DNA of 56,255 bases from Aureimonas sp. Leaf427 (GCF_001425485.1 NZ_LMQW01000010.1:1-56255), one strand, 5' to 3'; counted from the first letter of the stretch, positions 43,420 through 53,782 are shown. Notes: generated by a model not told the origin, from the letters alone. Translations and numbers: made by a program.

Positions 43420-43944
43420 TCAGCGCAGAACGGTGAGGCGAGACGACGCTGCGAGGTACGGCGCCAGACGGCGGAAGTCGCGGGCCGAGACCGCGACGCA
43501 GCCCTCGGTCGGGGCGTAGCCGGGCTTGGCGACATGCAGGAAGATCGCGCTGCCCTTGCCGCGGGCCCGCGACGAGACGTTCCAGTCGAGAACCACGACG
43601 GCGTCGTAGAGCCGGTCCGACCGGCAGAGGGTCTCGTGGCTGGCGGCGAAGGGCAGGCGGACGGGCCGGTTGTAGGCGGCGTGGCCCGGCGCGTCGCACC
43701 AGCCGAGATCGGCCCGCGGGCGGCGGACGGGAAGCGGCAGGACGAGGCCCGCGATGCGCCGGGCGGGCTGGTAGGCGAAGAGCAGCCGCATCGAGGCGAC
43801 CGGCGTCGCGCCGTCGCCCTCCCGCTTGAAGATGCTGGTGCCCGATCGCCCGAGCGCGCAAGGAAAGCGCAAGGAGCCGGCCTGGAGAAGGCCCTTGCGA
43901 GGGTCGCGCGGCGAGCGGCGGACGATGATCTGGACGTTCGGCAC
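43420..43944 (-). CDS. L,D-transpeptidase (YkuD-fold) family protein
   Basis: The 174-residue protein carries the YkuD catalytic motif: His137 in IFLHVAKPGYAPTEGCVAVS and the nucleophile Cys149 in TEGCV. It begins with MPNVQIIVRRS and RFPCALGRSG, as in short single-domain members that lack a clear signal peptide and are common in Alphaproteobacteria. These enzymes form 3-3 cross-links or attach proteins in peptidoglycan. Export is not obvious from the N-terminus. It diverges from the response regulator gene at 44080. Confidence 0.9.
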   Translation of the reverse strand: MPNVQIIVRRSPRDPRKGLLQAGSLRFPCALGRSGTSIFKREGDGATPVASMRLLFAYQPARRIAGLVLPLPVRRPRADLGWCDAPGHAAYNRPVRLPFAASHETLCRSDRLYDAVVVLDWNVSSRARGKGSAIFLHVAKPGYAPTEGCVAVSARDFRRLAPYLAASSRLTVLR

Positions 43945-44079
43945 GAGGATTCCCGACGCGGAGGTTGACCTGGGGCATGACGGACACGAAATCGGACCTA
44001 TCTTGAGTCACGAATTGTTACACGCCCTTCCCGCGCGAGGCCTTAGAACCACGCTCGCAGGGCCCAGGAAAGCCGAGCC

Positions 44080-44763
44080 ATGAGCGCACGCAGCATCCTC
44101 ATCGTCGATGACGACGTCGATCTCCGGCAGACCCTTGCCGAGCAGCTCTCGCTGCACGAGGAGTTCACCGTGTTCCAGGAGCCGACGGCGACGAAGGGGA
44201 TCGCGGCGGCCCGCGCCGGGCTGATCGATCTCGTCGTCATGGATGTCGGCCTGCCCGACATGGACGGGCGCGAGGGCGTGAAGATCCTGCGCAAGTCCGG
44301 CTTCAAGGCCCCGATCATCATCCTGACCGGCCAGGACACCGATGCCGACACGATTCTCGGCCTCGAGGCGGGGGCGAACGACTACGTCGTGAAGCCCTTC
44401 CGCTTCGCCGTGCTGCTCGCGCGCATCCGCGCGCAGCTGCGCCAGCACGAGCAGAGCGAGGACGCGACCTTCCAGGTCGGCCCCTATATCTTCAAGCCGA
44501 GCCAGAAGATCCTGCTCGACGATCGCGGGGCCAAGATCCGGCTGACCGAGAAGGAGACGGCGATCATCCGCTATCTCTACAGGGCGGACCGCAAGGTCAT
44601 CACCCGCGACGTGCTTCTGGAGGAGGTCTGGGGCTACAATTCGGGCGTGACGACGCACACGCTGGAAACCCATGTCTACCGCCTGCGCCAGAAGATCGAG
44701 CCGGACCCGTCCAACGCCCGGCTGATCGTCACCGAATCAGGCGGGTACAAGCTCGTGCCCTGA
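44080..44763 (+). CDS. OmpR-family two-component response regulator
   Basis: The 227-residue protein has a receiver domain with Asp10-Asp12 acidic pocket, phosphoacceptor Asp55 in VVMDVGLPDMDG, Thr in IILTGQDTD and Lys105 in YVVKPFRF. The winged-helix output domain has LTEKETAIIRYLYR and SGVTTHTLETHVYRLRQKIE, ending GGYKLVP. The sequence resembles the CenR-type regulator of Alphaproteobacteria that controls the cell envelope, but the symbol is not assigned. No sensor kinase gene is adjacent, so its partner lies elsewhere. It stands divergent to the peptidoglycan transpeptidase-fold gene, which could be a target. Confidence 0.93.
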   Translation: MSARSILIVDDDVDLRQTLAEQLSLHEEFTVFQEPTATKGIAAARAGLIDLVVMDVGLPDMDGREGVKILRKSGFKAPIIILTGQDTDADTILGLEAGANDYVVKPFRFAVLLARIRAQLRQHEQSEDATFQVGPYIFKPSQKILLDDRGAKIRLTEKETAIIRYLYRADRKVITRDVLLEEVWGYNSGVTTHTLETHVYRLRQKIEPDPSNARLIVTESGGYKLVP

Positions 44764-44968
44764 CACGCTTTTCGACCGCCGGGCGCGTGCATTGCCCGGT
44801 CCTCGTCATTCCGCGGGCGGAGGATTTCGTACTATTGCGCACGCCTCGGTATCCGTTGCGGGGAAAAGGGGGCATGCCCGGTTTTCTCCGTCCGCCTGCG
44901 CCGCTATAGCTGGCGTCACGGACGTGTGACCGGCCCAGGGGGCCGCCAAGGGAGCTGGGCTTTTCGCG

Positions 44969-45430
44969 ATGAGCCTTGAAAGCGACATCGCGGTTCTGGC
45001 GGAGATTCCGCTCCTCTCCGGCCTGTCCGGCGATCAACTGCGCCTGCTCGCCTTCGGGGCCGAACATCGGCGCCTGCGCGCGGGCGAGATCCTGTTTCGC
45101 GAGGGCGCGCGGGCCGATGCCGGATTCGTCCTCGTGCAGGGCAGCGTCGTGCTCGTCGCGGGCCGGTCGGGGCACGAGAAGGAGGTCGCGCGCGTCGGGC
45201 AGGGCGCCCTGCTCGGCGAGATCGCGCTCCTCACCGACACGCGCCGCCCGGCGACGGCGACCGCCGAGACCGATTGCGACGTCATCCGCATCACCCGCAC
45301 GCTCTTCCGGCGCATGCTCGAGGAATATCCCGAGATCGCCTTCGCCCTCCACTGCAAGTTCGCCGAGGACCTCGCCCGGATGACGGACGACATCCTGGCG
45401 CTGGAGAACCGGTTCGGCGACCCGGCCTGA
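44969..45430 (+). CDS. Stand-alone cyclic-nucleotide-binding domain protein (Crp-like, no HTH)
   Basis: The 153-residue protein is a single cNMP-binding beta barrel: AEIPLLSGLSGDQLRLLAF at the start, FVLVQGSVVLVAG in the middle, and a phosphate-binding cassette GEIALLTDTRRPATATAETDC with the Arg and surrounding pattern expected for nucleotide binding. It ends soon after the C-helix region (LARMTDDILALENRF) and lacks the DNA-binding domain of Crp/Fnr regulators. It may sense cAMP or cGMP and act through a partner protein. It lies 34 bases ahead of the epimerase gene on the same strand. Confidence 0.9.
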   Translation: MSLESDIAVLAEIPLLSGLSGDQLRLLAFGAEHRRLRAGEILFREGARADAGFVLVQGSVVLVAGRSGHEKEVARVGQGALLGEIALLTDTRRPATATAETDCDVIRITRTLFRRMLEEYPEIAFALHCKFAEDLARMTDDILALENRFGDPA

Positions 45431-45464
45431 GCGGGCCCTTCGCAAAGCCCAAGGACATGAGCGC

Positions 45465-46460
45465 ATGACGATCCTCGTGACCGGAGCCGCCGGCTTCATC
45501 GGCTATCACGTCGCGGAGGCTCTTCTGGCGCGCGGCGAGCGCGTCCTCGGCATCGACAATCTCAACGCCTATTACGACGTGCGCCTCAAGGAGGCGCGGC
45601 TGGCGCGTCTCGTGGATCGGCCGGGCTTCACCTTCCGCCGCTGCGACATCGCGGACCGGGCGGCGGTGGCGGAGGCCTTCGCCGAGGCCGGGGAGGTGAC
45701 GGGCATCGTCCATCTCGCGGCGCAGGCGGGCGTGCGCTACTCGCTGGAAAACCCCTATGCCTATGTCGAGGCCAACGTGATGGGGCAGGTCGTGATGCTG
45801 GAGGCCGCGCGCGGGGCGGCCGGGCTGAAGCACTTCGTCTACGCCTCGTCCTCCTCGGTCTATGGGCTGAACGCGCAGACGCCCTTCTCCGAAGAGCACC
45901 GGGCGGACCAGCCCGTCTCGCTCTATGCCGCGACGAAGAAGGCCGGCGAGATGATCGCCCACACCTACAGCCATCTCTACGCGATCCCGACGACGGGCCT
46001 GCGCTTCTTCACGGTCTACGGCCCCTGGGGCCGGCCGGACATGGCGCCGATCCTCTTCGCCGACGCCATTCTCGACGGACGGCCGATCCAGGTCTTCAAC
46101 CAAGGGAAGATGCGGCGGGACTTCACCTATATCGACGACATCGTGGCCGGCGTGATCGCCGCGCTCGACTGGCCGCCGGTGGTGGAGCCGGGCGCCGTTC
46201 CCTTCCGCCTCTACAATCTCGGCAACAACCGCACCGAGCCTCTCGGCCGCTTCATCGAGGTTCTGGAACGGGCCTTCGGCGCAACGGCCGAGAAGACCTA
46301 CCTGCCCATGCAGCCGGGCGACGTCGTGGAAACGGCCGCCGACATCTCCGCCAGCCGCCGCGATCTCGGTTTCGACCCGAAGACCTCGCTCGACGAGGGC
46401 CTGCCGAAGTTCGCGGCGTGGTATCGCGCCTATCGGGGGGCGAGCCCATCGTTTAACTGA
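45465..46460 (+). CDS. NAD-dependent epimerase, UDP-glucuronate 4-epimerase-like
   Basis: The 331-residue protein is an extended short-chain dehydrogenase. The NAD-binding motif is TGAAGFIGYHVAEALL, followed by GIDNLNAYYDVRLKEARL, a segment typical of UDP-glucuronate 4-epimerases. The catalytic triad lies in SSSSVYG and YAATKKAGE. YGPWGRPDMAPILFADAI and FTYIDDIV are further family blocks. It would interconvert UDP-glucuronate and UDP-galacturonate for surface polysaccharides. It may share a transcript with the cNMP-domain gene. Confidence 0.92.
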   Translation: MTILVTGAAGFIGYHVAEALLARGERVLGIDNLNAYYDVRLKEARLARLVDRPGFTFRRCDIADRAAVAEAFAEAGEVTGIVHLAAQAGVRYSLENPYAYVEANVMGQVVMLEAARGAAGLKHFVYASSSSVYGLNAQTPFSEEHRADQPVSLYAATKKAGEMIAHTYSHLYAIPTTGLRFFTVYGPWGRPDMAPILFADAILDGRPIQVFNQGKMRRDFTYIDDIVAGVIAALDWPPVVEPGAVPFRLYNLGNNRTEPLGRFIEVLERAFGATAEKTYLPMQPGDVVETAADISASRRDLGFDPKTSLDEGLPKFAAWYRAYRGASPSFN

Positions 46461-46550
46461 GCTGGCTTATGGTCCGGTGAGCCGGATTCGTATCGGCTCC
46501 GGTCCGGATGTTTCCGTCGGTCCGACGGTAAGCCGAAGCTTGGACGGCCC

Positions 46551-47354
46551 TCAGAAATCCAGCGTCACGAGGACCGGGACGTGGTCGGAGGGGCGGTCCC
46601 AGTCGCGGGCGTCCTTCAGGACCTTGAGGCCGGCCAAGTGGGGCAGGAGGTCGGGGGAGCCCCAGACGTGGTCGAGGCGGCGGCCCTTGTCGGCGGCGCG
46701 CCAGTCCTTCGCCCGGTAGCTCCACCAGGTGTAAAGCTTCTCGGTGTCGCCGATCTGCGCGCGCATGAGATCGGCCCAGCCGCCGTCGGTCATCGCGCGG
46801 ACGAGGCCTTCGGTCTCGACCGGCGTGTGGGAGACGATCTTCAGAAGCTGCTTGTGCGACCAGACGTCGGATTCCAGCGGCGCGATGTTGAGATCGCCGA
46901 CGAGGATGGCGGAAACGCCCGGCTCGGCCGCCGCGAGCACGCCGCGCAGCTCCTCGATGAAGTCGAGCTTGTGCGCGAATTTCGGGTTGATCGCGCGGTC
47001 GGGCTCGTCGCCGCCGGCCGGGACGTAGAAATTGTGCAGCCGAATGCGCCGCTCGCCGACATGGAGCCGGACCGACTGGTGGCGGGCATGGCCGACATTG
47101 CCGAAGTCGCGCATCTCCTCGTCCTCGAAGGGATGGCGCGAGAGGATGGCGACGCCGTGATAGCCCTTCTGCCCGTGGACCGCCTGATGCCCGTAGCCGA
47201 GAGCGCGCAGCGCTTCGCCCGGGAAGAGATCGTTCGGGCACTTGGTTTCCTGCAGGCAGAGAACGTCCGGCGCGTGGTCGCGCAGGAAGCTCTCCACGAT
47301 CGGCAGGCGCAGGCGCACCGAGTTGATGTTCCAGGTGGCGACGGTGAAGGGCAT
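46551..47354 (-). CDS. xthA: Exodeoxyribonuclease III
   Basis: The 267-residue protein has the exonuclease-endonuclease-phosphatase fold with ATWNINSVRLRL at the N-terminus, the metal-binding Glu in LQETKCPND, the active-site VGDLNIAP, and RLDHVWGSPDL with SDHVPVLVTLDF at the C-terminus. It is an AP endonuclease and 3'-5' exonuclease of base-excision repair. Its length is standard. The gene converges with the epimerase gene and lies downstream of lolA on the same strand. Confidence 0.96.
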   Translation of the reverse strand: MPFTVATWNINSVRLRLPIVESFLRDHAPDVLCLQETKCPNDLFPGEALRALGYGHQAVHGQKGYHGVAILSRHPFEDEEMRDFGNVGHARHQSVRLHVGERRIRLHNFYVPAGGDEPDRAINPKFAHKLDFIEELRGVLAAAEPGVSAILVGDLNIAPLESDVWSHKQLLKIVSHTPVETEGLVRAMTDGGWADLMRAQIGDTEKLYTWWSYRAKDWRAADKGRRLDHVWGSPDLLPHLAGLKVLKDARDWDRPSDHVPVLVTLDF

Positions 47355-47498
47355 GGGGGCATCCGGCGGGCGAAGCGAAGAGAGACGCCGCCCTTATGCG
47401 AGCGCCTCCCCGCCGGCGCAAGCAAGGCCGGCGCCGCGAGGGACGGCGACGCCGGTCGTCCCCTCGTTTCGAGCTTGGGCTCTTCGGAAGGTCGACGC

Positions 47499-48167
47499 CT
47501 ATTTCTTGCCGGTCTGGCCGAGCGAGATCGCGGTGTAAGGGATCTTGAACATGCTCTGGTCGAAGGCGACGCCGGCGCGCAGGCCGTCCACGATCACCGT
47601 CGTGTCGCGGCCGTCATTGTCCTTGATCGTCCATTGGCGCAGATCGAAGCTCGCGGTGTCGAAAAGCATGGTGATCTCGGAATTGCCGAAGACCGACTTG
47701 TCGCCCATCACGATCGTGGTGACGTCGGGCTCCTCCTTCACCGAGCGGATGTTGGCGGAGGAAAGGTCGATCCGCTCGCCGAGCAGGAGCTTCAGCGGCG
47801 TCTTCGACAGGGGGTAGAGGTCCCAGGTGTTGAGCTTGCGGTTGTTGATCGCGACCTGATCGCCGTCGGCGATGACGCGCAGCGGCGTGCCGGAATAGTC
47901 GAAGCGGATGTTGCCGGGCCGCTCGATGTAGAACTTGCCCTCCGTCGTCTTCCCGTTCGGATCGAACTGGATGAAGTTTCCGGTCATCGTCTTGATGTCG
48001 GAGAAATGCGCCGCGATCTCGCGCGCCTTGTTGCTGGCCTGGGCGCTGGCGGGCGTCGACGCGAGGCCGGCAACGGACGCCGCGAGGGGCATGGCCAGCG
48101 CCGCGCCGAGAAGCGCGCGGCGGAGGATCTGAAGGCTGCGGGCGGAACGGCCGGCGGTGGCGGTCAT
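47499..48167 (-). CDS. lolA: Outer-membrane lipoprotein carrier protein LolA
   Basis: The 222-residue protein starts with a signal peptide (hydrophobic region near residues 16-40, cleavage near SAQA). The mature domain has the LolA pattern: MTGNFIQFDPNGKTTEGKFYIERPGNIRFDY, with its Arg-Phe segment, ADGDQVAINNRKLNTWDLYPLSKTPL and the later LRQWTIKDNDGR. LolA ferries lipoproteins across the periplasm to the outer membrane. The ftsK-lolA-xthA order on one strand is common in Hyphomicrobiales. Confidence 0.94.
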   Translation of the reverse strand: MTATAGRSARSLQILRRALLGAALAMPLAASVAGLASTPASAQASNKAREIAAHFSDIKTMTGNFIQFDPNGKTTEGKFYIERPGNIRFDYSGTPLRVIADGDQVAINNRKLNTWDLYPLSKTPLKLLLGERIDLSSANIRSVKEEPDVTTIVMGDKSVFGNSEITMLFDTASFDLRQWTIKDNDGRDTTVIVDGLRAGVAFDQSMFKIPYTAISLGQTGKK

Positions 48168-48366
48168 GAAGGTCCTCTTGAAATGACGCGATGGTCCGCT
48201 CGCGGGCGGCGGGCCATCCTGGGCGGGCGCTGCCCGTCGTGTGCGGCCGGGCTGTCCGGCCGCCTGTCTCGTTTCATGCCAACATCCGAAGATGCTGACG
48301 CATCCGGCCGTTGCAGAATCGCGAATGTCCCAAATGCCTCCGAGGCTCGGGACATCCGCGAACGGA

Positions 48367-48400
48367 ATACCGAGGGGTCATGATCAATGGCCCTCGGTAT
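48367..48400. terminator. 10-bp inverted repeat between ftsK and lolA
   Basis: ATACCGAGGG (48367-48376) and CCCTCGGTAT (48391-48400) are perfect complements around a 14-base loop with a central TGATCA. It lies 59 bases after the ftsK stop on the minus strand. No U-run follows. It could end or stabilise the ftsK transcript, or be a member of a dispersed palindromic repeat family. The 292-base gap 48168-48459 holds no gene. Confidence 0.55.
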
Positions 48401-48459
48401 CACATCGTGACGTCCCGGTTTGTCGGCAATGGGGCGCCGGCCTTCGTGATCGCGCGGGA

Positions 48460-51400
48460 TCAGGCCCGCTCTTCCTCCAGCGGCACGAGGATCTCGCGCT
48501 TGCCCGCATGGTTGGCGGGGCCGACGATGCCCTCCTTCTCCATGCGCTCGATGATCGAGGCCGCTCGGTTGTAGCCGATCTGCAGGCGGCGCTGGACGTA
48601 GGAGGTGGAGGCCTTGCCGTCGCGAAGGACGACCGCGACCGCCTGGTCGTAGAGATCGGCCGATTCCTCCATGCCGGAGAGGTCGTCGCCGCCGGAGGCG
48701 GCGGCCCCGCCCTTGCCCGCCGGGGCGGAGCTGCCCTCCTCGTCCTCTTCTTCCAGGATCGCGTCGAGATAGTCGGGCGTGCCCTGCGCCTTCAGGTGCT
48801 TCACGATCTCCTCGACCTCGGAATCGTCGACGAAGGGGCCGTGGACGCGCTGGATGCGCCCGCCGCCGGCCATGAAGAGCATGTCGCCCATGCCGAGCAG
48901 CTGCTCGGCGCCCTGCTCCTGGAGAATGGTGCGGCTGTCGATCTTCGACGTCACCTGGAAGGAGATGCGGGTCGGGAAGTTCGCCTTGATCGTGCCGGTG
49001 ATGACGTCGACCGACGGACGCTGGGTGGCCATGACGACGTGGATGCCGGCGGCGCGCGCCATCTGGGCGAGGCGCTGGACCGTGCCTTCGATCTCCTTGC
49101 CCGCGACCATCATGAGGTCGGCCATCTCGTCGATGATGACGACGATGTAGGGGAGCGGGGCGAGGTCGAACTCCTCGGACTCGAAGATCGGCTCGCCGGT
49201 CTCGCGGTCGAAGCCGGTCTGCACGGTGCGCGAGATCGACTCGCCCTTCTCGATGGCGCTGGCGACGCGGGCGTTGAAGCCGTCGATGTTGCGTACGCCC
49301 ACCTTCGACATCTTGCGATAGCGGTCCTCCATCTCGCGGACCGTCCATTTCAGCGCGACGACGGCCTTCTTCGGATCGGTGACGACGGGGGAGAGAAGGT
49401 GCGGGATGCCGTCGTAGATCGAGAGCTCCAGCATCTTCGGATCGATCATGATCATCCGGCATTCGGCCGGCGTCATGCGGAAGAGGAGCGAGAGGATCAT
49501 CGTGTTGATCGAGACCGACTTGCCCGAGCCGGTCGTGCCGGCGACGAGAAGATGCGGCATCTTGGCGAGATCGGCGATGACGGGCTCGCCGCCGATCGTC
49601 TTGCCGAGCGCGAGCGCCAGCTTGCTCTTGTTCTGCGTGAAGGCGTCGGAGGCGATCATCTCGCGGAAGTAGACGGTCTCGCGGCGCTGGTTCGGCAGCT
49701 CGATGCCGATCGCGTTCTTCCCGGGAATGACGGCGACGCGGGCGGCGATCGCCGACATCGAGCGGGCGATGTCGTCGGCAAGGCCGATGACGCGCGAGGA
49801 CTTGATGCCGGGCGCCGGCTCCAGCTCGTAGAGCGTGACGACGGGTCCGGGGCGGACTTCGATGATCTCGCCCTTCACGCCGAAATCGTCGAGCACGCCT
49901 TCCAGGAGCCGCGCGTTCTCCTGAAGAATCTCGGGCGACAGCATGGAGTCCTTCGCCCGAGGCTTCGGAGGCGACAGGAGCTCGACGGGCGGCAACTCGA
50001 AGGGCACGGGGCCGAGGGCGCGCGACGGCGCGGCGGCGGAGCCGCGAGCGGCGCGGCCGGGCGCCGTGGGCTGCGCGGCCGCGACGACGCGGGCCTCGCC
50101 GACGCGGGTTTGGGCGGCGCTACGTTCGGGGGCGCGGGCTGCCGGCCGCGTGTCGGCGCGCGGCTCGACCCGGGCGGCGGGCGCGGAGCGCGGGGTCTCG
50201 GCCGCCTCGCTCTTGCCGCGCTTCTTGCCGGGGAAGGCGACGATGTTGGCGGCAAGGCCGCGCCAGCCGCCCGCGGCCTCCTCGGCCGGCGCGCGCGCGG
50301 GATCGAGCGGCTCGGCCGGGCCGATCTCGTCGTCGTCGGCGAAGGGCCGCTCGAAGCCGTGCGGGTCCTCGTAGGGCGGCTCGTCGTAGCCGCGATCGTC
50401 ATAGGGCGGCTCGTCGTGGCCGCGCTCGTCGAAGGCGGCGGTATCGCGGGAGGGCCGGCCGGCGGCGGGCGTGCGATCGCCGAACTCATCCTCGTCGTTC
50501 TTCATGGACGCGGCGCGGCGCGCGGTCGCGTCGAAGCGGAACGTGTCGGGGCGGTCGCGGCGGGGGCGGCCGACGTCGATCTCGTCCTCGTTCTCGGCCA
50601 GCGGATCGACGAAGCCCTGCGCCTCGTAGGGCGCGGTCACGCGGATCTGGCGCTGGGCTGTCTCGCGGGGACGGGGCGCGACCTCGGCGACCTCGTCCTC
50701 CTCGCTCCAGGTGTCGAAACGGTCGCCGAACTCGCCGGGCTCGCGGCGCGTTTCGGCCTTGGCCGCGCGGTGGCGGTCGAGGGCGGCCCGCACGGAATAG
50801 ACGCCGTGCTGGACGGCGCCGAAGAGGAGCGCGAAACGGCCCTCGCCGGGCTCCTCGTCCTCGTCCTCCACCATCGGCTGCGAGCGGGCGCCGGATTTCG
50901 TCTGCGCGGAGCCTTGGGCGGGCATGGCGCGATCCTTGGAAAGCATCGGCGCGGAGCCGCGATCGAGGATGGCGGCGCCGGAGAGGAAGAGCCAGGCGGC
51001 GGGCAGGGCGATCATGGCGCCGAGGACGAGGGCGGTGAAGCCCTCCGGAAAGCTGCCGGTGGCGAGCGCGGGGAACTTCAGGACGAGGTCGCCCGCGACG
51101 CCGCCGAGGCCGATCGGCAGCGGCCAGCCGGCGGGGGCGGCGATGCAGCCGATGGCGCCCGAGGCCAGAACGATGCCCGCGACGGCGAACCAGGCGCGCC
51201 GGCCGATCCGGTCGACCGGGCGCCCGGCGGCGAGAAGACCGCCCCAGATGGCGGGAAGCGCGACGAGCAGCGCCGCGCCGAGCCCGAAGACCTGCATCGC
51301 GAGATCCGCCACGACCGCGCCGGCCGCGCCGCCGAGATTGGCGACGGTATTGCCGTTGGACTGGCTGAGCGAGGGATCGGTGACGGTCCAGGAAGCGAAG

Positions 51401-51573
51401 GCGAGGCCGAGCCAGGCAGCGAGGCCGATCAGGCCGACGGCGCCGCCGATCTGCGCCTGCCGGGAGAGAAAGGTCTGCTCGGGCGCCGGCGCGGGGGCGC
51501 CCGCCTTGCCGCGCGTTTCGCCGCGCGGGTCCGTCCGCCTGCCGCCGTCCGTTCCGATCGTCGTCGAAGCCAT
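48460..51573 (-). CDS. ftsK: DNA translocase FtsK
   Basis: Start ATG 51571-51573 gives 1037 residues; the open frame continues upstream to 52014 but has no conserved sequence. The N-terminus has four or five membrane segments between about residues 40 and 220. A long charged, low-complexity linker (residues ~230-560) is rich in Arg, Glu, Asp, Pro and contains repeated [10 protein letters not shown]-like units. The motor domain has Walker [10 protein letters not shown] near residue 677 and Walker [13 protein letters not shown]. The C-terminal gamma domain (from about residue 965, [25 protein letters not shown]) recognises KOPS sites. It pumps DNA at the septum for chromosome dimer resolution. 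Confidence 0.96.
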   Translation of the reverse strand: MASTTIGTDGGRRTDPRGETRGKAGAPAPAPEQTFLSRQAQIGGAVGLIGLAAWLGLAFASWTVTDPSLSQSNGNTVANLGGAAGAVVADLAMQVFGLGAALLVALPAIWGGLLAAGRPVDRIGRRAWFAVAGIVLASGAIGCIAAPAGWPLPIGLGGVAGDLVLKFPALATGSFPEGFTALVLGAMIALPAAWLFLSGAAILDRGSAPMLSKDRAMPAQGSAQTKSGARSQPMVEDEDEEPGEGRFALLFGAVQHGVYSVRAALDRHRAAKAETRREPGEFGDRFDTWSEEDEVAEVAPRPRETAQRQIRVTAPYEAQGFVDPLAENEDEIDVGRPRRDRPDTFRFDATARRAASMKNDEDEFGDRTPAAGRPSRDTAAFDERGHDEPPYDDRGYDEPPYEDPHGFERPFADDDEIGPAEPLDPARAPAEEAAGGWRGLAANIVAFPGKKRGKSEAAETPRSAPAARVEPRADTRPAARAPERSAAQTRVGEARVVAAAQPTAPGRAARGSAAAPSRALGPVPFELPPVELLSPPKPRAKDSMLSPEILQENARLLEGVLDDFGVKGEIIEVRPGPVVTLYELEPAPGIKSSRVIGLADDIARSMSAIAARVAVIPGKNAIGIELPNQRRETVYFREMIASDAFTQNKSKLALALGKTIGGEPVIADLAKMPHLLVAGTTGSGKSVSINTMILSLLFRMTPAECRMIMIDPKMLELSIYDGIPHLLSPVVTDPKKAVVALKWTVREMEDRYRKMSKVGVRNIDGFNARVASAIEKGESISRTVQTGFDRETGEPIFESEEFDLAPLPYIVVIIDEMADLMMVAGKEIEGTVQRLAQMARAAGIHVVMATQRPSVDVITGTIKANFPTRISFQVTSKIDSRTILQEQGAEQLLGMGDMLFMAGGGRIQRVHGPFVDDSEVEEIVKHLKAQGTPDYLDAILEEEDEEGSSAPAGKGGAAASGGDDLSGMEESADLYDQAVAVVLRDGKASTSYVQRRLQIGYNRAASIIERMEKEGIVGPANHAGKREILVPLEEERA

Positions 51574-51723
51574 GGTGTCTGCCCTGCTCTTTCGCCCGTC
51601 CGGCCCACGCCGCACGTCGACGTCCGCCGGACTGTAAGTCGCGCGGGTTAAAGGTCGTTTAACCCTAACCAAGTCTTTCGCCTCCCGGCCTTTTCCGCCG
51701 GTTCCGCGAAGGGGCCCCTCGAA

Positions 51724-51765
51724 CGCAAACGGGGGACGGCGATCGCTCGCCGTCCCCCGTTTGCG
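51724..51765 (-). terminator. 19-bp perfect hairpin between amtB and ftsK
   Basis: Positions 51724-51742 and 51747-51765 are perfect reverse complements around a four-base loop (TCGC), giving an exceptionally long and stable stem 52 bases downstream of the amtB stop on the minus strand. A U-run is absent on both sides. It probably ends or processes the glnK-amtB transcript before the ftsK promoter. Confidence 0.7.
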
Positions 51766-51817
51766 TGGTTGAAAATCCCGTCCGACGTCTCCGGCGCCGG
51801 GGCGCCGGAGGGCTCGA

Positions 51818-53209
51818 TCAGGAGTGGTAGGCGGCTTCGCCGTGGTAGGAGATGTCGAGGCCTTCGCGCTCGGCTTCCACGGTCGGGCGCAGGCCGACGA
51901 CGAGATCGACGATCTTGTAGAGGATCGCCGAGACGACGCCGCCCCAGACGAGCGTGATGAGGACCGCGATGATCTGCGAGTAGACCTGCGGGCCCATCGT
52001 GACGCCCTCGACATAGCCGATGCCGCCGAACGAGGTGCTGGTGAGCACGCCCGTGCCGATGGCGCCGATGATGCCGCCGACGCCGTGGATGCCGAAGACG
52101 TCCAGGCTGTCGTCGTAGCCGAACTTCGGCTTCACGACGGAGACGAAGAAGTAGCAGACGATGCTGGCCAGCGCGCCGAGCGCGATGGCGGCGACCGGGC
52201 CGATGAGGCCGGCGGCCGGGGTGACGGCGACGAGGCCGGCGACCAGACCCGAGGCCGCACCGAGGCCGGACGCCTTGCCGCGGGCGAAGGTCTCGACGAG
52301 GGCCCAGGCGACGATGGCGCCGGCGGTCGCGGTGAACGTGTTGATCATGGCGAGCGTGGTGCCGCCATTGGCCTCGAGGTTGGAGCCAGCGTTGAAGCCG
52401 AACCAGCCGACCCAGAGGATCGCGGCGCCGACCATGGTCAGCGTCATCGAGTGGGGCGCCATCATGTCACGGCCGAGGCCGGTCCGCTTGCCGATCATCA
52501 GGCAGCCGACGAGGCCCGCGATGCCGGCATTGATGTGCACGACCGTGCCGCCGGCGAAGTCCAGCGCCGCGACGCCGCCCGCATGAGCGCCCGAGAAGAT
52601 CAGGCCGTTCGCATCCCAGACCATGTGCGCGATCGGGAAGTAGACGAGCGTGACCCAGAGGATCGAGAAGAGCACGACCGCCGAGAACTTCACGCGCTCG
52701 GCGAAGGCGCCGACGATGAGGGCCGGGGTGATCGCGGCGAAGGTCATCTGGAAGCAGATGAAGACGTATTCCGGGATGACCTCGGAGGAGAAGGTCGCCG
52801 AGACCGAGTCCGGCGTGACGCCGGCCAGGAACATCTTCGCGGTGCCGCCCCAATAGGGGCTGGTGGAGCCGCCGAAGGCGAAGGAATAGCCGTAGACGAC
52901 CCAGATGATCATGACGATCGCGGCGATCATCGTGACCTGCATGAGGACCGAGAGCATGTTCTTGGCGCGCACGAGGCCGCCGTAGAAGAGGGCGAGGCCC
53001 GGGATCGTCATGAAGAGGACGAGGATGGTGGAGAGCATCATCCAGGTCGTGTTGCCGGGATTGGGAACGGCGGCAGCGGCCGCCGGGGCGGCCGGAGCCA
53101 CGTCCGTCGCGGCGCCGGCGACGCCGGGCACGGCTTCCTGTGCGAAGGCCGCGGTGGCGGCGAGGCCCGCCAGGATCGCGGCAGAGGTGAGAATTTTGCC
53201 GAAGCGCAT
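51818..53209 (-). CDS. amtB: Ammonium transporter
   Basis: The 463-residue protein has a cleavable signal ([17 protein letters not shown]) and a further low-complexity Ala-rich stretch, then the eleven-helix Amt core. Family blocks are [11 protein letters not shown] near residue 75, [20 protein letters not shown], the twin channel histidines in [10 protein letters not shown] (about residue 223) and [18 protein letters not shown] (about 373). It forms trimers that take up ammonium and is gated by GlnK. It follows glnK by 19 bases, the standard glnK-amtB operon. Confidence 0.96.
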   Translation of the reverse strand: MRFGKILTSAAILAGLAATAAFAQEAVPGVAGAATDVAPAAPAAAAAVPNPGNTTWMMLSTILVLFMTIPGLALFYGGLVRAKNMLSVLMQVTMIAAIVMIIWVVYGYSFAFGGSTSPYWGGTAKMFLAGVTPDSVSATFSSEVIPEYVFICFQMTFAAITPALIVGAFAERVKFSAVVLFSILWVTLVYFPIAHMVWDANGLIFSGAHAGGVAALDFAGGTVVHINAGIAGLVGCLMIGKRTGLGRDMMAPHSMTLTMVGAAILWVGWFGFNAGSNLEANGGTTLAMINTFTATAGAIVAWALVETFARGKASGLGAASGLVAGLVAVTPAAGLIGPVAAIALGALASIVCYFFVSVVKPKFGYDDSLDVFGIHGVGGIIGAIGTGVLTSTSFGGIGYVEGVTMGPQVYSQIIAVLITLVWGGVVSAILYKIVDLVVGLRPTVEAEREGLDISYHGEAAYHS

Positions 53210-53228
53210 CGTGAAGGGGTCCTTTTCT

Positions 53229-53666
<438 letters not shown>

Positions 53667-53669
53667 CTA

Positions 53670-53686
53670 TTCAAGCTCTGTGCCAA
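53670..53686 (-). promoter_or_regulatory. Sigma-54 promoter of glnK-amtB
   Basis: Read on the minus strand, TTGGCAC (53680-53686), five bases, then TTGAA (53670-53674) matches the -24/-12 consensus TTGGCAC-N5-TTGCA with one mismatch. It lies about 100 bases upstream of the GlnK start codon in the right orientation. glnK-amtB operons are classic NtrC/RpoN targets. Confidence 0.8.
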
Positions 53687-53734
53687 TTGCGGGCAGAGGC
53701 CGAGATTTTGCCGCAATGCCGCCAGCCCTTGGGC

Positions 53735-53773
53735 GAATTGAGTCTTTCGAAGGCGTCCCGCCCCGCTCAATTC
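53735..53773. promoter_or_regulatory. Inverted repeat upstream of the sigma-54 promoter
   Basis: GAATTGAG (53735-53742) and CTCAATTC (53766-53773) are perfect complements with a 23-base spacer, between the sigma-54 promoter and the NtrC-like site. It might bind a regulator or IHF-like bending protein, or be part of the tesB mRNA end. The role is unknown. Confidence 0.35.
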
Positions 53774-53782
53774 TCCGGCAAA

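Noticed and set aside
43293-43535. N-terminal extension of the YdeP-like protein
   Set aside because: The in-frame extension is a low-complexity Arg/Pro-rich translation of the 15-bp repeats, and a good ribosome-binding site precedes ATG 43290-43292.
48241-51651. 1136-codon plus-strand open frame antisense to ftsK
   Set aside because: Its sequence is repetitive and of skewed composition (Asp, Arg, Gly, Ala), with no domain; it follows the codon pattern of ftsK on the other strand.
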